From Aquabacter sp040755535 (GTDB lineage Bacteria > Pseudomonadota > Alphaproteobacteria > Rhizobiales > Xanthobacteraceae): a DNA stretch of 15,744 bases. This document shows, one piece after another, positions 1 through 8,087 of this stretch. A program made the position numbers and the translations under genes. Within the stretch, counting starts at the first letter, position 1. Every line of letters starts with the position of its first letter. The stretch spans positions 1 to 15,744 of the forward strand of contig JBFMAV010000089.1 of the NCBI GenBank assembly GCA_040755535.1, read 5' to 3'. The notes beneath the pieces are model-generated. The model was given only the letters and a program-made list of their open reading frames with translations. It had not been told where the DNA came from and made no database searches.

Positions 1-131
1 TGTTCGGCTGCTGCTGGGCCTGATCCTGCTTGCCGTCGGACTTTTGATCCTGCTTCTGCTGGCCGTCGTTCTTCTGGTCCTGGTTCTGCTGGTTCTGCTG
101 GTCCTGGTCCTGCTGCTTCTGCTGCTGCTCC
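1..131 (-). repeat. Low-complexity Gln-rich coding repeat
   Basis: On the minus strand this stretch is a run of imperfect CAG/CAGAAG/CAGGAC/AAC triplets that encode the Q/D/N/K tail of the VWA-TPR protein, from about residue 469. Seen from the plus strand it is tgctgctg-like and yields a spurious Leu/Val-rich frame. It continues past the window edge. Such tracts can vary in length through slippage. Confidence 0.75.
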
Positions 132-1534
132 AGGGCCTTGAGTACAATCTCGCGGTTATGGGCGGCATCTTCGTCAGCGGGATTGGCCTTCAAGGCGGCA
201 TCATAGGCGGCGACGGCTTCGCGCAACTTGCCGGCACGGGCCAGGGCGTTGCCGCGATTGTAATCGTCGCCCGCACCGCCGCCATAGGCCGAGGCGGCCT
301 TGTCGAAATCGCCATTCCTGTAGAGCGCGCTCGCCTGCCATGAAGGGTTCTGGAACGTGGACGCGGCGCCCGCATAGTCGCCGCCGGCGAAACTCTCCGC
401 CCCCTGCTGGTCGGGCGTGCGCCAGAGGTTCTTCCAGAGGGAGGAAGACGCGGGCGGCGGCGCCTCGAGCGTCTGCGCGCGGGCGGCCGGCGGCGCGGCG
501 AGGCTCGACAAGACAAGGGCTAGGGGCAGCGCCGCGAGCCAGCCGCGCCGGAAGACCAAGGGAGCGATCAGCACCAGGGCCAGCACCAGATAGGGGCCCA
601 TATCCACCCATTCGTCGGCATTCAGACCGCTGTTCTGCAAGGTGGGCTTGGCGCCGGGCGGCGTCCGGTTCAGCACCGCGTCGATATCCCCGGCATCGCT
701 GGCGAGGCGCACGAAGCGCCCGCCGCCGCTCGCCGCCACCTCATTGAGCCGCTCCGCATCAAGCTGGGTGGTGCGCGCCGTGCCGTCCCGCGCGCGCAGG
801 GTCTGGCCGTCAAAGGCCACGAGAGGCACCGGCTTCGCCCCGCCCACGCCGATCACCTGCACGCTGTATCCCGCCTGGGCCGCCGCGCGGGCGGCGGCGA
901 GCGTGCGGTCCGGCACATCGCCCGCGCCATCCGTGAGCAGGATGATCCGCCCGGTGGTCGCGCCGGTATTCTTCAGCAATTCCTCCGCTTGGCGGATCGC
1001 CAGGTCCGGGCGGTCGTTCAGCACCGGCATGAGGTCCGTGGCCAGCTCGGGCAGCATCTGGGCGATCACCCGCCCATCCTCGGTGAGCGGGGCCGCCACG
1101 AAGGGCGCGTCCGCATAGATCACCAGCGCCACCTGACCGCCCTTCATGCGCCGCAGGATGTCGTCCACCTTGTGCCGCGCCGCCACAAGGCGGGACGGAT
1201 TTTGGTCGGTCGCGTTCATGGACTGGGCGAGGCTCAGCACGATCACGGTCGGGTCCAGCCGGTCAAGGGCCGGGACCGGCACCTTCTCCCAGGTGGGTCC
1301 CGCCATGGCCATCGCCGCCAGCGCGAAGCCGCCCAGCATCAAAGCGAGCGGCCAGCGCCGCGCCCCGCCGCCGTCCCGGACCGCGAGATGGCGCAGGAGA
1401 TGCGCATCGACCAGGTTGCGCCAATCATCCCGCCCGCGCCCCAGCTTGCGATGCGCAAGGAGCGCGAGCGCGAGCGCGGGGATAAGAACAAGCAGCCATT
1501 CCGGGCGTAAAAAGTGGAAATTTTGCGGGATCAC
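1..1534 (-). CDS. BatB/BatC-like VWA-TPR membrane protein (3' end beyond window)
   Basis: Last visible gene of the MoxR/Bat operon; 511 codons are present with no stop, so the C-terminus lies outside the window. Seen: membrane segments near residues 12-28 and 62-79, a von Willebrand A domain about 95-285, hydrophobic segments about 313-328 and 332-348, a TPR-like region about 376-465, then a tail almost wholly of Q, D, N and K from 469. This order matches alphaproteobacterial proteins that fuse BatB (VWA) to BatC (TPR). The GTG start overlaps the TGA of the upstream gene by 4 bp (GTGA), which fixes the start. Odd: the metal site DxSxS is replaced by S101-L-A-Q-S105, while the later LTDG aspartate (D202) is kept, so metal binding is probably lost. 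Inferred role: envelope-associated partner of the MoxR ATPase in stress tolerance or protein maturation; substrate unknown. Confidence 0.88.
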   Translation of the reverse strand, partial: MIPQNFHFLRPEWLLVLIPALALALLAHRKLGRGRDDWRNLVDAHLLRHLAVRDGGGARRWPLALMLGGFALAAMAMAGPTWEKVPVPALDRLDPTVIVLSLAQSMNATDQNPSRLVAARHKVDDILRRMKGGQVALVIYADAPFVAAPLTEDGRVIAQMLPELATDLMPVLNDRPDLAIRQAEELLKNTGATTGRIILLTDGAGDVPDRTLAAARAAAQAGYSVQVIGVGGAKPVPLVAFDGQTLRARDGTARTTQLDAERLNEVAASGGGRFVRLASDAGDIDAVLNRTPPGAKPTLQNSGLNADEWVDMGPYLVLALVLIAPLVFRRGWLAALPLALVLSSLAAPPAARAQTLEAPPPASSSLWKNLWRTPDQQGAESFAGGDYAGAASTFQNPSWQASALYRNGDFDKAASAYGGGAGDDYNRGNALARAGKLREAVAAYDAALKANPADEDAAHNREIVLKALEQQQKQQDQDQQNQQNQDQKNDGQQKQDQKSDGKQDQAQQQPN

Positions 1535-2556
1535 GGCCGGATAACCCCGCTTGCGAGACCTTGTTCTTCGCGTTTCGGTGCGCCGCGCGGCCACACCATG
1601 CCCGCCCCGAACAGCACCGCCACCACCAGTGCCGCCCCGAGCGGCCACTGAAACAGCGCGACGGTGGGGCTGAGATAGCGCGGCTCCCCGGCGCTCGGCT
1701 CCATGCGGTTGATGTCCGCGTAAATCCTTGCCAGTCCTGCGGTATCCCGCGCCCGGAAATAGCGGCCGCCGGTCATTTCGGCGATCTTGGCGAGGGTGCC
1801 CTCGTCGAGATCGGCGGACGGGTTGACCACGCGCTGGCCGCTCGCCAGCCGGTCGGCGCCGACCCCGATCGTATAAATCTTCACATGCTCCTGCTTCGCC
1901 GCCTCCGCCGCCGCCAGCGGCTCCAGTACCCCGGCGGTGTTGGCGCCGTCGGTCAGGAGCACCAGGACGCGCTGCTCGGCGGGCCGGGTCCGCAGAATTT
2001 TCACCGCAAGTCCAATGGCATCGCCGATGGCCGTCTCCTGGCCGGTGAGGCCGATGGAGGAGGTGCCGAGGAGGGTGCGCACCACGTTTCGGTCGAAGGT
2101 CAGCGGCGCCTGCACATAAGCGCGGCTGGAAAAAAGGATCAGCCCCACCCGGTCGCCGGTGCGGCTGGCGATGAAGGCATCCGCCACCGCCTTGACCACG
2201 GACAGGCGGTCGGTGGGCTGGCCGTCCTGGGTGAAGTCCTTGCGGCTCATGGAGCCGGAGAGATCGACCGCCAGCATCATGTCGCGCCCTTCCACCGGCA
2301 GCGGCACCGGGCGGCCCACATAAGCGGGCCGGGCGGCGGCGCAGACCAGCAGCAGCCAGATCAAGGTGAGAAGCAGCAGGCGCAACGCCCGCCCCCGCGC
2401 TCCGCGCGTCGAGAGCAAGCCCGCGGCCTGGATGTCGCCGAAGAAGGGCACGCGCAGCGCGCCCGCGCGCGGGGTCGGCGCGGCGGGAACGAGCCAGCGC
2501 ACCAGCAGCGGCAAGGGCAGAAGCGCGAAGGCCCAGAGCCATTGGAACTGGATCAT
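1531..2556 (-). CDS. BatA-like membrane VWA-domain protein
   Basis: 341 aa. Seen: N-terminal membrane segment about 6-24, a second about 59-75, a VWA domain about 93-290 and a C-terminal membrane segment about 303-322, the usual BatA layout of a VWA domain held between membrane helices. The metal-ion site is complete: D98-L-S100-G-S102, a threonine in the GLTGQET loop (171-175) and D203 in LLTDGAN. The start chosen is the ATG that overlaps the upstream TGA by 4 bp (ATGA); the same frame stays open further upstream, but that part lies over the previous gene and does not resemble BatA. It ends in another 4-bp overlap with the next gene. Known for the family: Bat proteins are encoded with MoxR and DUF58 proteins and are linked to stress or oxygen tolerance; the biochemical role here is inferred. 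Confidence 0.92.
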   Translation of the reverse strand: MIQFQWLWAFALLPLPLLVRWLVPAAPTPRAGALRVPFFGDIQAAGLLSTRGARGRALRLLLLTLIWLLLVCAAARPAYVGRPVPLPVEGRDMMLAVDLSGSMSRKDFTQDGQPTDRLSVVKAVADAFIASRTGDRVGLILFSSRAYVQAPLTFDRNVVRTLLGTSSIGLTGQETAIGDAIGLAVKILRTRPAEQRVLVLLTDGANTAGVLEPLAAAEAAKQEHVKIYTIGVGADRLASGQRVVNPSADLDEGTLAKIAEMTGGRYFRARDTAGLARIYADINRMEPSAGEPRYLSPTVALFQWPLGAALVVAVLFGAGMVWPRGAPKREEQGLASGVIRP

Positions 2557-3038
2557 GCCTGGCTCCGGATCCAATGCCGCACGGCCTGCACCAGGGCCGC
2601 GCGCTCCACGGCGTCGGCGCCCGGCGCGTCGGGTGGAAGGTAGGGCGCGCGCGCGAGAAAGGCGGCCATGCCCGCCGGCAGCGCCCCCTTCCCGCTCTCC
2701 AGGGCGCGCTCCCAGGCGTCCCCCGTCAGCGTCGCGGCGCCCGCGGTGTCCAGCCGCGACAAGAGGACCCGGCGCATCAGCACGGCGCCCGCCGCCGCGA
2801 GGGCCCGGCTGTCGGCAAAGCGCGCTTCGTCCCGCGCCATGGCCCGCCATTGCAATTGCACGCGATAGGCCAAGGTCTGGCGCCGCCGATACTCCAAGAT
2901 CAGCGCCACGAGCAGCAGCACCAGCACCAGGCCGGCGACAATCCACCAGCCCGGCGCCGGCGGCCAGAACGAAACCGGCGCGGGCAGGCGGATATCGCGC
3001 AGGCCCGCCAACGGATCCCCAGATCCGGCGGGGGTCAT
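2553..3038 (-). CDS. DUF4381 domain-containing membrane protein
   Basis: 161 aa. Seen: a short proline-rich N-terminus (LRDIRLPAPVSFWPPAPGWW), one membrane helix about 31-49, a basic stop-transfer sequence (YRRRQ) and a cytosolic helical domain. This matches DUF4381, a small family found between DUF58 and VWA genes in MoxR/Bat operons. The ATG overlaps the DUF58 stop by 4 bp, and the stop overlaps the BatA-like start by 4 bp, so translation is likely coupled on both sides. No catalytic motif is visible. A role as membrane anchor or assembly factor for the Bat complex is inference from position only. Confidence 0.88.
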   Translation of the reverse strand: MTPAGSGDPLAGLRDIRLPAPVSFWPPAPGWWIVAGLVLVLLLVALILEYRRRQTLAYRVQLQWRAMARDEARFADSRALAAAGAVLMRRVLLSRLDTAGAATLTGDAWERALESGKGALPAGMAAFLARAPYLPPDAPGADAVERAALVQAVRHWIRSQA

Positions 3039-3988
3039 AGCGCCGCCTCCCCGCGCAGGCGCGCAGGCGAGGGGCGGGTGGAGAACAGGTCTGCCGGATC
3101 ACTGCCTGTCTCCAGGGTGAGGCAGGCCATCCCCCGCTTATGGCAGACATCCGCCAGCGCCGCCTTTCGCTCGGCGAACTGAAGCGCATAGGCGGCCTGG
3201 GCGCGCGCGCCATCTGCGTCCAGCAGGCCCACCTGCACGCCATCGCTGACGCGGAAGCGGCCCTTGGCCGGCATCTCGGCTTCCAGGGCGTCGTAAACCA
3301 GGATGTTCGTGACCTCGCAATGGAGCGAGATGCGCCCGATCTCGCGCAGGGCGTCCTCTCCGAAATCGTGAAAATCACTGAGAATGAAGACCTTCGTGCC
3401 AGGGTGGCAGACTTGGCGCAGACGCCCGAGCGCCTCGGACAGCGAAGGTTCAGCGGCGGGAGGGGTATCGGCGATCCCCGCCGCCGTTGCGTCGGCGACG
3501 GCTTTCACGAAGCCGAGCACCGAAGTCCGGCTGCGCTGGGGGCGATAGGAGAGGGCGGAGAACGGGGAGAGAATGACGCCACCCACGCGATCCCCTGCGT
3601 CCAGGGAACTCCAGGCCACCATCGCCGCCGCCCGCGCCGCGAGCACGGATTTGAAGGTGGCCCGGGTGCCGAACCGCATGCGCGCGCGCAGATCAAGCAG
3701 GATCAACACCGGCCGCTCGCGTTCCTCCTGGAACAGTTTCGTGTGGGTGCGCCCGGTGCGGGCGGTCACGCGCCAATCAATGGTGCGGATATCGTCACCC
3801 GGCTGGTAGGCCCGGACCTCGTCGAACTCCATGCCGCGCCCGCGCGCCGGCGAGCGGTGGCCGCCGAGCATCTGGCTGCGGGCCTTGCGCGTGCGCGTGC
3901 CTTTCGCAGCCCCATGCGGGCGCGCGGCCACGAGGTCCGCGAACCGCGCGATCACGCCTTCCCATTCGTCGTCCGGCGAAGCGGCCAT
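3035..3988 (-). CDS. DUF58 domain-containing protein
   Basis: 317 aa, no membrane segment seen. The DUF58 signature is clear at residues about 51-93: RGMEFDEVRAYQPGDDIR followed by the IDWRVTARTGR stretch. Behind it lies a VWA-like fold in which the metal motif is eroded (LLDLRARM in place of DxSxS), as is common in this family. Start: an in-frame TTG lies 6 bp upstream, but the Shine-Dalgarno-like GGGAAG sits 7 nt before the ATG at 3988 and only 1 nt before the TTG, so the ATG is preferred. The gene follows moxR by 22 bp and overlaps the DUF4381 gene by 4 bp. DUF58 proteins are regular partners of MoxR ATPases; their molecular function is not settled. Confidence 0.92.
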   Translation of the reverse strand: MAASPDDEWEGVIARFADLVAARPHGAAKGTRTRKARSQMLGGHRSPARGRGMEFDEVRAYQPGDDIRTIDWRVTARTGRTHTKLFQEERERPVLILLDLRARMRFGTRATFKSVLAARAAAMVAWSSLDAGDRVGGVILSPFSALSYRPQRSRTSVLGFVKAVADATAAGIADTPPAAEPSLSEALGRLRQVCHPGTKVFILSDFHDFGEDALREIGRISLHCEVTNILVYDALEAEMPAKGRFRVSDGVQVGLLDADGARAQAAYALQFAERKAALADVCHKRGMACLTLETGSDPADLFSTRPSPARLRGEAAL

Positions 3989-3995
3989 CGCCAAT

Positions 3996-4001
3996 CTTCC
4001 C
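3996..4001 (-). promoter_or_regulatory. Ribosome binding site deciding the DUF58 start
   Basis: GGGAAG on the minus strand ends 7 nt before the ATG at 3988. A competing in-frame TTG at 3994 would have a spacing of only 1 nt, so this site argues for the ATG. Confidence 0.55.
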
Positions 4002-4010
4002 GCGATTGCG

Positions 4011-5027
4011 TCAGCTGACCGGGACGCGCGCCAGCAGCGCGTCGATGAAGCGATCAGAGGTCACGCCGTCCGCTTGTCCCTCGAAGGTCATGAGAATGCG
4101 GTGGCGCAAGACCGGCTTGATCACGGCCTGGACATCCTCCGGCACCACATAGTCGCGCCCGCGCAGCCAGGCGATGGCGCGGGCGGTGCGGTCAAGGGCG
4201 ATGGTGCCGCGCGGCGATGCGCCGAAGGAGACCAGACCCTCCAGGTCCCGCCCGTACCGTTCGGGCGCGCGGGTGGCGGCCACCAGTTGCAAGATATATT
4301 CCTCCACGGCTTCCGACATATAGGTGGCGAGCGCCTCGCGCCGGGCGGCGAAGATGATCGCCTGCGGAACGCGCTCGCCGAACCCCACGGTTTCGCCCTG
4401 GGCTTCGCCCCGCACCAGGCGCAGGATCTGCCGCTCGGCCGCAAGGTCGGGGTAGTCGATCTTCACATGCAGCAGGAAACGATCGAGCTGCGCCTCGGGC
4501 AGGGGATAGGTGCCTTCCTGCTCGATGGGGTTCTGCGTCGCCATCACCAGGAACAGATCCGGTAGGCGGTGAGTGGTGCCACCCACCGTGACCTGCCGTT
4601 CCGCCATGGCTTCCAGCAGCGCGGCCTGCACCTTGGCGGGGGCGCGGTTGATCTCGTCCGCCACAATGAAATTGTGGAAGACCGGGCCGCGCTGAAAGCG
4701 GAAGCTGCCGTCTTCCGGGCGATAGATGTCGGTGCCGGTGAGGTCGGAGGGCAGCAGGTCCGGCGTGAACTGGATGCGCTGATCATCGCACTGGATGGCG
4801 CGCGAAAGGGCCTTGATCGCCTTTGTTTTGGCAAGACCCGGCGCGCCTTCCACAAGGAGGTGCCCATCCGCCAGCACCGCCAGAAGCAGCAGGTCCACGA
4901 ACCCCGCCTGGCCGAGAATGCAGGTGTTCATATAGGCGGCAAGCCGCTCGAAAGCGCGTCGGGTCAGATCGCGGGCCGCCGGTTGCACGGTGGCACGGGC
5001 CAAGGCGGCGTCGGAAGTCGGGGTCAT
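4011..5027 (-). CDS. moxR: MoxR-family AAA+ ATPase
   Basis: 338 aa, a usual length for the family. AAA+ motifs seen in order: Walker A GAPGLAKT (61-68), Walker B VADEINRAP (122-130), sensor 1 ATQNP (163-167), the EAQLDRF arginine motif (178-184) and a C-terminal lid with SFGASPRG. Known: MoxR ATPases act as chaperone-like motors for maturation of partner proteins, often those with VWA domains. It is first in a five-gene operon with DUF58, DUF4381 and two VWA proteins, which are the likely clients or complex partners. Start: GTG at 5030 and ATG at 5027 are adjacent and in frame; I use the ATG, though neither has a strong Shine-Dalgarno sequence. It is probably transcribed from the 127-bp gap upstream. 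Confidence 0.93.
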   Translation of the reverse strand: MTPTSDAALARATVQPAARDLTRRAFERLAAYMNTCILGQAGFVDLLLLAVLADGHLLVEGAPGLAKTKAIKALSRAIQCDDQRIQFTPDLLPSDLTGTDIYRPEDGSFRFQRGPVFHNFIVADEINRAPAKVQAALLEAMAERQVTVGGTTHRLPDLFLVMATQNPIEQEGTYPLPEAQLDRFLLHVKIDYPDLAAERQILRLVRGEAQGETVGFGERVPQAIIFAARREALATYMSEAVEEYILQLVAATRAPERYGRDLEGLVSFGASPRGTIALDRTARAIAWLRGRDYVVPEDVQAVIKPVLRHRILMTFEGQADGVTSDRFIDALLARVPVS

Positions 5028-5072
5028 CACGCGGGCGGTTCCAGAACTCGATCCAGGTCAACGGTGCGGCCT

Positions 5073-5099
5073 ATTGTATAGCCGACCGCTGCGCTGCAA
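5073..5099 (-). promoter_or_regulatory. Possible promoter of the moxR operon
   Basis: On the minus strand a TACAAT hexamer (within TATACAAT) at 5078-5073 resembles a -10 box and would give a leader of about 40 nt before moxR. The best -35 candidate, TTGCAG at 5099-5094, is weak and the spacer is short (15 bp). The whole gap 5028-5154 is less GC-rich than the genes around it, which fits a promoter region. Confidence 0.3.
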
Positions 5100-5154
5100 C
5101 GAACGCCTATCGCGTGACTTTTCGTTAATGTGTTCGCCGTCCCGCCTCGCGGCG

Positions 5155-6636
5155 TCATACGGCGGCGGCGGAGGTGGCCCGCAGGCGCTCGGTGGAGGCC
5201 TCGACCTGGGCGGTGGAATTGGCGATGGCGGCGACGCTCTGCTTGACGCTGGCGACACCCGAGGCGGCCACCTGCATGCTGCCCGCCACTTCCTGCGTCA
5301 CCGCCGCCTGCTCTTCCACGGCCGAGGCGATGATGGCGGAGATCTTGTCCAATTCGCCGACCTGGCTGGCAATGGTGCCGAGCGCCGCCGCCGCTTGCTG
5401 GGTGGCGCGCTGCACGGCGGCGACCTGCTCGGCGATTTCGCTGGTGGCCTTGGCAGTCTGGCCGGCCAGAGTTTTCACCTCGGTCGCGACCACCGAGAAG
5501 CCGCGTCCCGCTTCGCCGGCGCGGGCCGCCTCGATGGTGGCGTTGAGGGCGAGCAGATTGGTCTGGCCGGCGATGGCGGAGATGAAATCCACCACATTGC
5601 CGATCTTCTGCACCGCGCCGGTGAGTTCCGCGACGATGCCGCGCGTGCGCTCCCCTTCCGCCGCGGTATCGCGGGCCACGTCGCTCGACTGGCGCACCTG
5701 GCGGCTGATCTCGCTGACGGAGGTCGCGAGTTCTTCCGCGCCGGCGGCGACCGTCTGGACATTTGCGGCGGTGCTGTCGGTGGCGGAGGAGGCGGCGGCG
5801 GCTTGATCGGCGACCTCCGCCAGATCCGCCGCGATCACCTGAAGATCGCTATCGATGCGACGGTGCGCCTCGGCGCGGCTCTGCCGCTCCTGCACCAGCC
5901 CTGTCACGTCGGTCGCGAATTTCACGACCTTGAAGACCTCGCCATCCTCATCGACGATCGGGGTATAGGTGGCCTGGATCCAGACCTCGCGCCCGCCTTT
6001 CGCCAAACGTCGGAATTCGCCGGACTGGAACTCGCCCCGGTTTAACGCGGCCCAAAACTCCCTATAGGCGCGTTGATCGTTCGTGGCGGGGTCTATGAAC
6101 ATGCTGTGATGGCGGCCGACGATTTCGTCTTCGCGGTAGCCCATCGCATCGAGGAAATTCGTGTTCGCCTGGGTGATCAGGCCATCCGGCGCAAAATGGA
6201 TGACAGCCTGAGACCGCGAGATCGCTTTGACCTGTCCCTCGAATTCGGAACTCTGCAACGCGGTGTCTGTAATGTCAGTCGCGAATTTCACGACCTTATA
6301 GACACGGCCCGCGCTGTCCCGGATGGGATTGTAGGTCGCACGCAGCCAGATGATGTGGCCGTCCTTGGCGATGCGCTTATAGATGCCGGACTGATACGTG
6401 CCCGCCGCGAGCCCCCGCCAGATGGCCTGGTATTCGGGCGAGGCGGCGCGCTTCGGATCCACGAAGATGCGGTGATGCTTGCCGCGGATTTCGTTCAGCC
6501 CGTATCCGACCACGCCGAGGAAGTTGGCGTTCGCCTCGATGATCTCGCCGGTTGGGGTGAACGCGATGATGGCCAGGGACTTGTCCAGTGCCTCAAGCGT
6601 TTGCAGCGCCTCGCTGCTGCGCCGGAACTCGAACAT
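5155..6636 (-). CDS. Soluble methyl-accepting chemotaxis protein with two PAS domains
   Basis: 493 aa with no membrane segment and no HAMP domain. Seen: PAS domain 1 about 10-125, PAS domain 2 about 132-246, and a coiled-coil signalling domain about 265-493 with a clear hairpin tip (IAGQTNLLALNATIEAARAG, then EAGRGFSVVATEV) that binds CheA/CheW. The two PAS domains are close copies: both carry a GxHHxxFxDP block and both end in V-KVVKFATD-T. Tandem-PAS soluble receptors of this layout include FAD-binding energy or oxygen sensors such as AerC of Azospirillum; FAD binding here is inference, supported only by the aromatic IWLRATYNPI / VWIQATYTPI segments. There is no C-terminal CheR-tethering pentapeptide (it ends SAAAV). 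No che genes lie nearby, so it probably feeds a chemosensory array encoded elsewhere. Confidence 0.93.
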   Translation of the reverse strand: MFEFRRSSEALQTLEALDKSLAIIAFTPTGEIIEANANFLGVVGYGLNEIRGKHHRIFVDPKRAASPEYQAIWRGLAAGTYQSGIYKRIAKDGHIIWLRATYNPIRDSAGRVYKVVKFATDITDTALQSSEFEGQVKAISRSQAVIHFAPDGLITQANTNFLDAMGYREDEIVGRHHSMFIDPATNDQRAYREFWAALNRGEFQSGEFRRLAKGGREVWIQATYTPIVDEDGEVFKVVKFATDVTGLVQERQSRAEAHRRIDSDLQVIAADLAEVADQAAAASSATDSTAANVQTVAAGAEELATSVSEISRQVRQSSDVARDTAAEGERTRGIVAELTGAVQKIGNVVDFISAIAGQTNLLALNATIEAARAGEAGRGFSVVATEVKTLAGQTAKATSEIAEQVAAVQRATQQAAAALGTIASQVGELDKISAIIASAVEEQAAVTQEVAGSMQVAASGVASVKQSVAAIANSTAQVEASTERLRATSAAAV

Positions 6637-6792
6637 GCGGCGGCATCCATTTATCCAGAAGGTGGTCCCCCGCGCACTTGGGTAGGGCGCGAGGCTTGCA
6701 CGGGGCTTGTTGCCGCCGTGCCCTGTCCCGAGAGTTCAATCCGTTCCGGCACCTAACCAACGACATGGTGGCGCGGGCGCGGAATGCTCAGG

Positions 6793-8076
6793 TCAGGCCG
6801 ATCTGCGATAAATGCCGGCCTCGATCTCTTCGCCCGCCGCGCCGACCAGCCCAGCCGGATCCGCCGCGATCTCGATGTCGGCTTCCTCGATAGGGTGCGC
6901 GATCACGACCGGGCGTGGTTTCAAAATCACAAAGGCGCTGGCCGCGAGGACGCCCATGGCGGGGATGACCACGGAGAGCGCGAGGGTCGGGTCAGGGAAC
7001 AGGCTGGCCACGGCCGAGCCGGCAAAGCCGCCGCCGATCTGCAGGCAGCCCATCAAGGCGGCCGCCGAGCCTGCCATGGTGGGGAAACCCGACAGCGCCG
7101 TGGTGGTGCAGCCGGGAATGAGCATCGCCATGCCGAACGCCCAGATGGCGACGGGCCCCATAACCGAAAGGAAGCTGGTCTCGGTGAGGAACGGCAGGAT
7201 GGAGAGCAGGCCCGATGCCACGAGCCCCAGCGCCGTGCCCATGGGAACCAGCCGGTTGGCATCCATCCGCCGCATCAGGCGGGCGGAGAACAGGGTCCCG
7301 AGAATGAAGGAGCCCGTCTGGAACACCATCCCCAAGCCGAACTGAGTGGGCGTGAGACGCACATGCTCGATCAGCACGAACGGCAGGATGGAAGCCAGCG
7401 CATAAATTCCGCCGACGCCGAAGCCGATGAGCAGGCTCACCCGCATGAAACCGGGATCGCGCAGCAGATGCCCGTAATTGCGCAGGATCTGGGCCGGACG
7501 CGCCTGGCTCGCATCCGCGTTCGGATTGGTTTCCGGCACGCCGAAGGTGAGCAGGCCGAGCACCATCACGCCCCAGATGACCATGACATAGAAAAGCGGT
7601 TGCCAGCCCGCGAGCCCCAGAATGAGCCCCCCGACGCTCGGCGCGAGCGCCGGCCCCACCGCCTGCATGGAGCCGATGAGATTGAGGATGCGCGAGGAGG
7701 CCTGGCCCGTGAACTGGTCGCGCACGATGGCGCGTGCGATGGCCGGCCCGGCGGCGACGCCGATGCCCTGCAGCGCGCGCCCCGCGATCAGCCAATGGAT
7801 CTCGCTGGAAAGGGCCGCGACGATGCTGCCCACCACATAGAGGGTGAAGAAGCCGATGGCCGCCGGGCGCCGGCCGAACGCATCGGACAACGGTCCGCAG
7901 ACCAATTGGGAAATGGCGAACCCGCCAAAATAGACGCTGAGCGTCAATTTCATCACGGCCGGCGTGGTGTCGAACGCCTGCGCCAGCATCGGCATGGCCG
8001 GCGTGTAGAGCGACATGCTCATGGGCCCGAGAACGATGGTCGCCGCGCCCACCAGGGCGGTGCGGGTCTCGGACAT
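6793..8076 (-). CDS. Bcr/CflA-type MFS multidrug exporter
   Basis: 427 aa, predicted 12-helix inner-membrane proton antiporter of the DHA1 group. Seen: first helix about 8-28 with the YTPAMP segment typical of Bcr/CflA, motif A GPLSDAFGRRP (61-71), the RALQGIGVAAGPAIARA segment in helix 4 (100-116) and the motif C-like GPALAPSVGG (141-150). The open frame reaches 13 codons further upstream, overlapping marR; the ATG at 8076 is preferred because it starts just before the first helix and follows the marR stop by 11 bp. The C-terminus carries an acidic cytosolic extension (HPIEEADIEIAADP). Paired with the MarR regulator immediately upstream, it probably exports a toxic compound that the regulator senses; the substrate cannot be read from sequence. 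Confidence 0.9.
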   Translation of the reverse strand: MSETRTALVGAATIVLGPMSMSLYTPAMPMLAQAFDTTPAVMKLTLSVYFGGFAISQLVCGPLSDAFGRRPAAIGFFTLYVVGSIVAALSSEIHWLIAGRALQGIGVAAGPAIARAIVRDQFTGQASSRILNLIGSMQAVGPALAPSVGGLILGLAGWQPLFYVMVIWGVMVLGLLTFGVPETNPNADASQARPAQILRNYGHLLRDPGFMRVSLLIGFGVGGIYALASILPFVLIEHVRLTPTQFGLGMVFQTGSFILGTLFSARLMRRMDANRLVPMGTALGLVASGLLSILPFLTETSFLSVMGPVAIWAFGMAMLIPGCTTTALSGFPTMAGSAAALMGCLQIGGGFAGSAVASLFPDPTLALSVVIPAMGVLAASAFVILKPRPVVIAHPIEEADIEIAADPAGLVGAAGEEIEAGIYRRSA

Positions 8077-8087
8077 GACGGGCGGGA

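Noticed and set aside
44..343. Leu/Val-rich plus-strand frame that looks like a membrane helix
   Set aside because: It is the complement of the CAG-rich Gln tail of the VWA-TPR protein; the repeat pattern explains it.
2557..3378. Upstream extension of the BatA-like frame
   Set aside because: It overlaps the DUF4381 and DUF58 genes and shows arginine/proline-rich shadow composition; the ATG in the 4-bp overlap is the real start.
6698..6721. 6-bp inverted repeat GCACGG/CCGTGC in the gap upstream of the chemoreceptor
   Set aside because: Short arms and a 12-nt loop without a T tract are expected by chance in GC-rich sequence. The gap 6637-6792 otherwise shows no clear promoter or terminator.
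6637..6792. Possible EcfG-type promoter (GGAAC element) before the chemoreceptor
   Set aside because: A GGAAC is present, but no CGTT follows at 16-18 bp, so the pair is incomplete.
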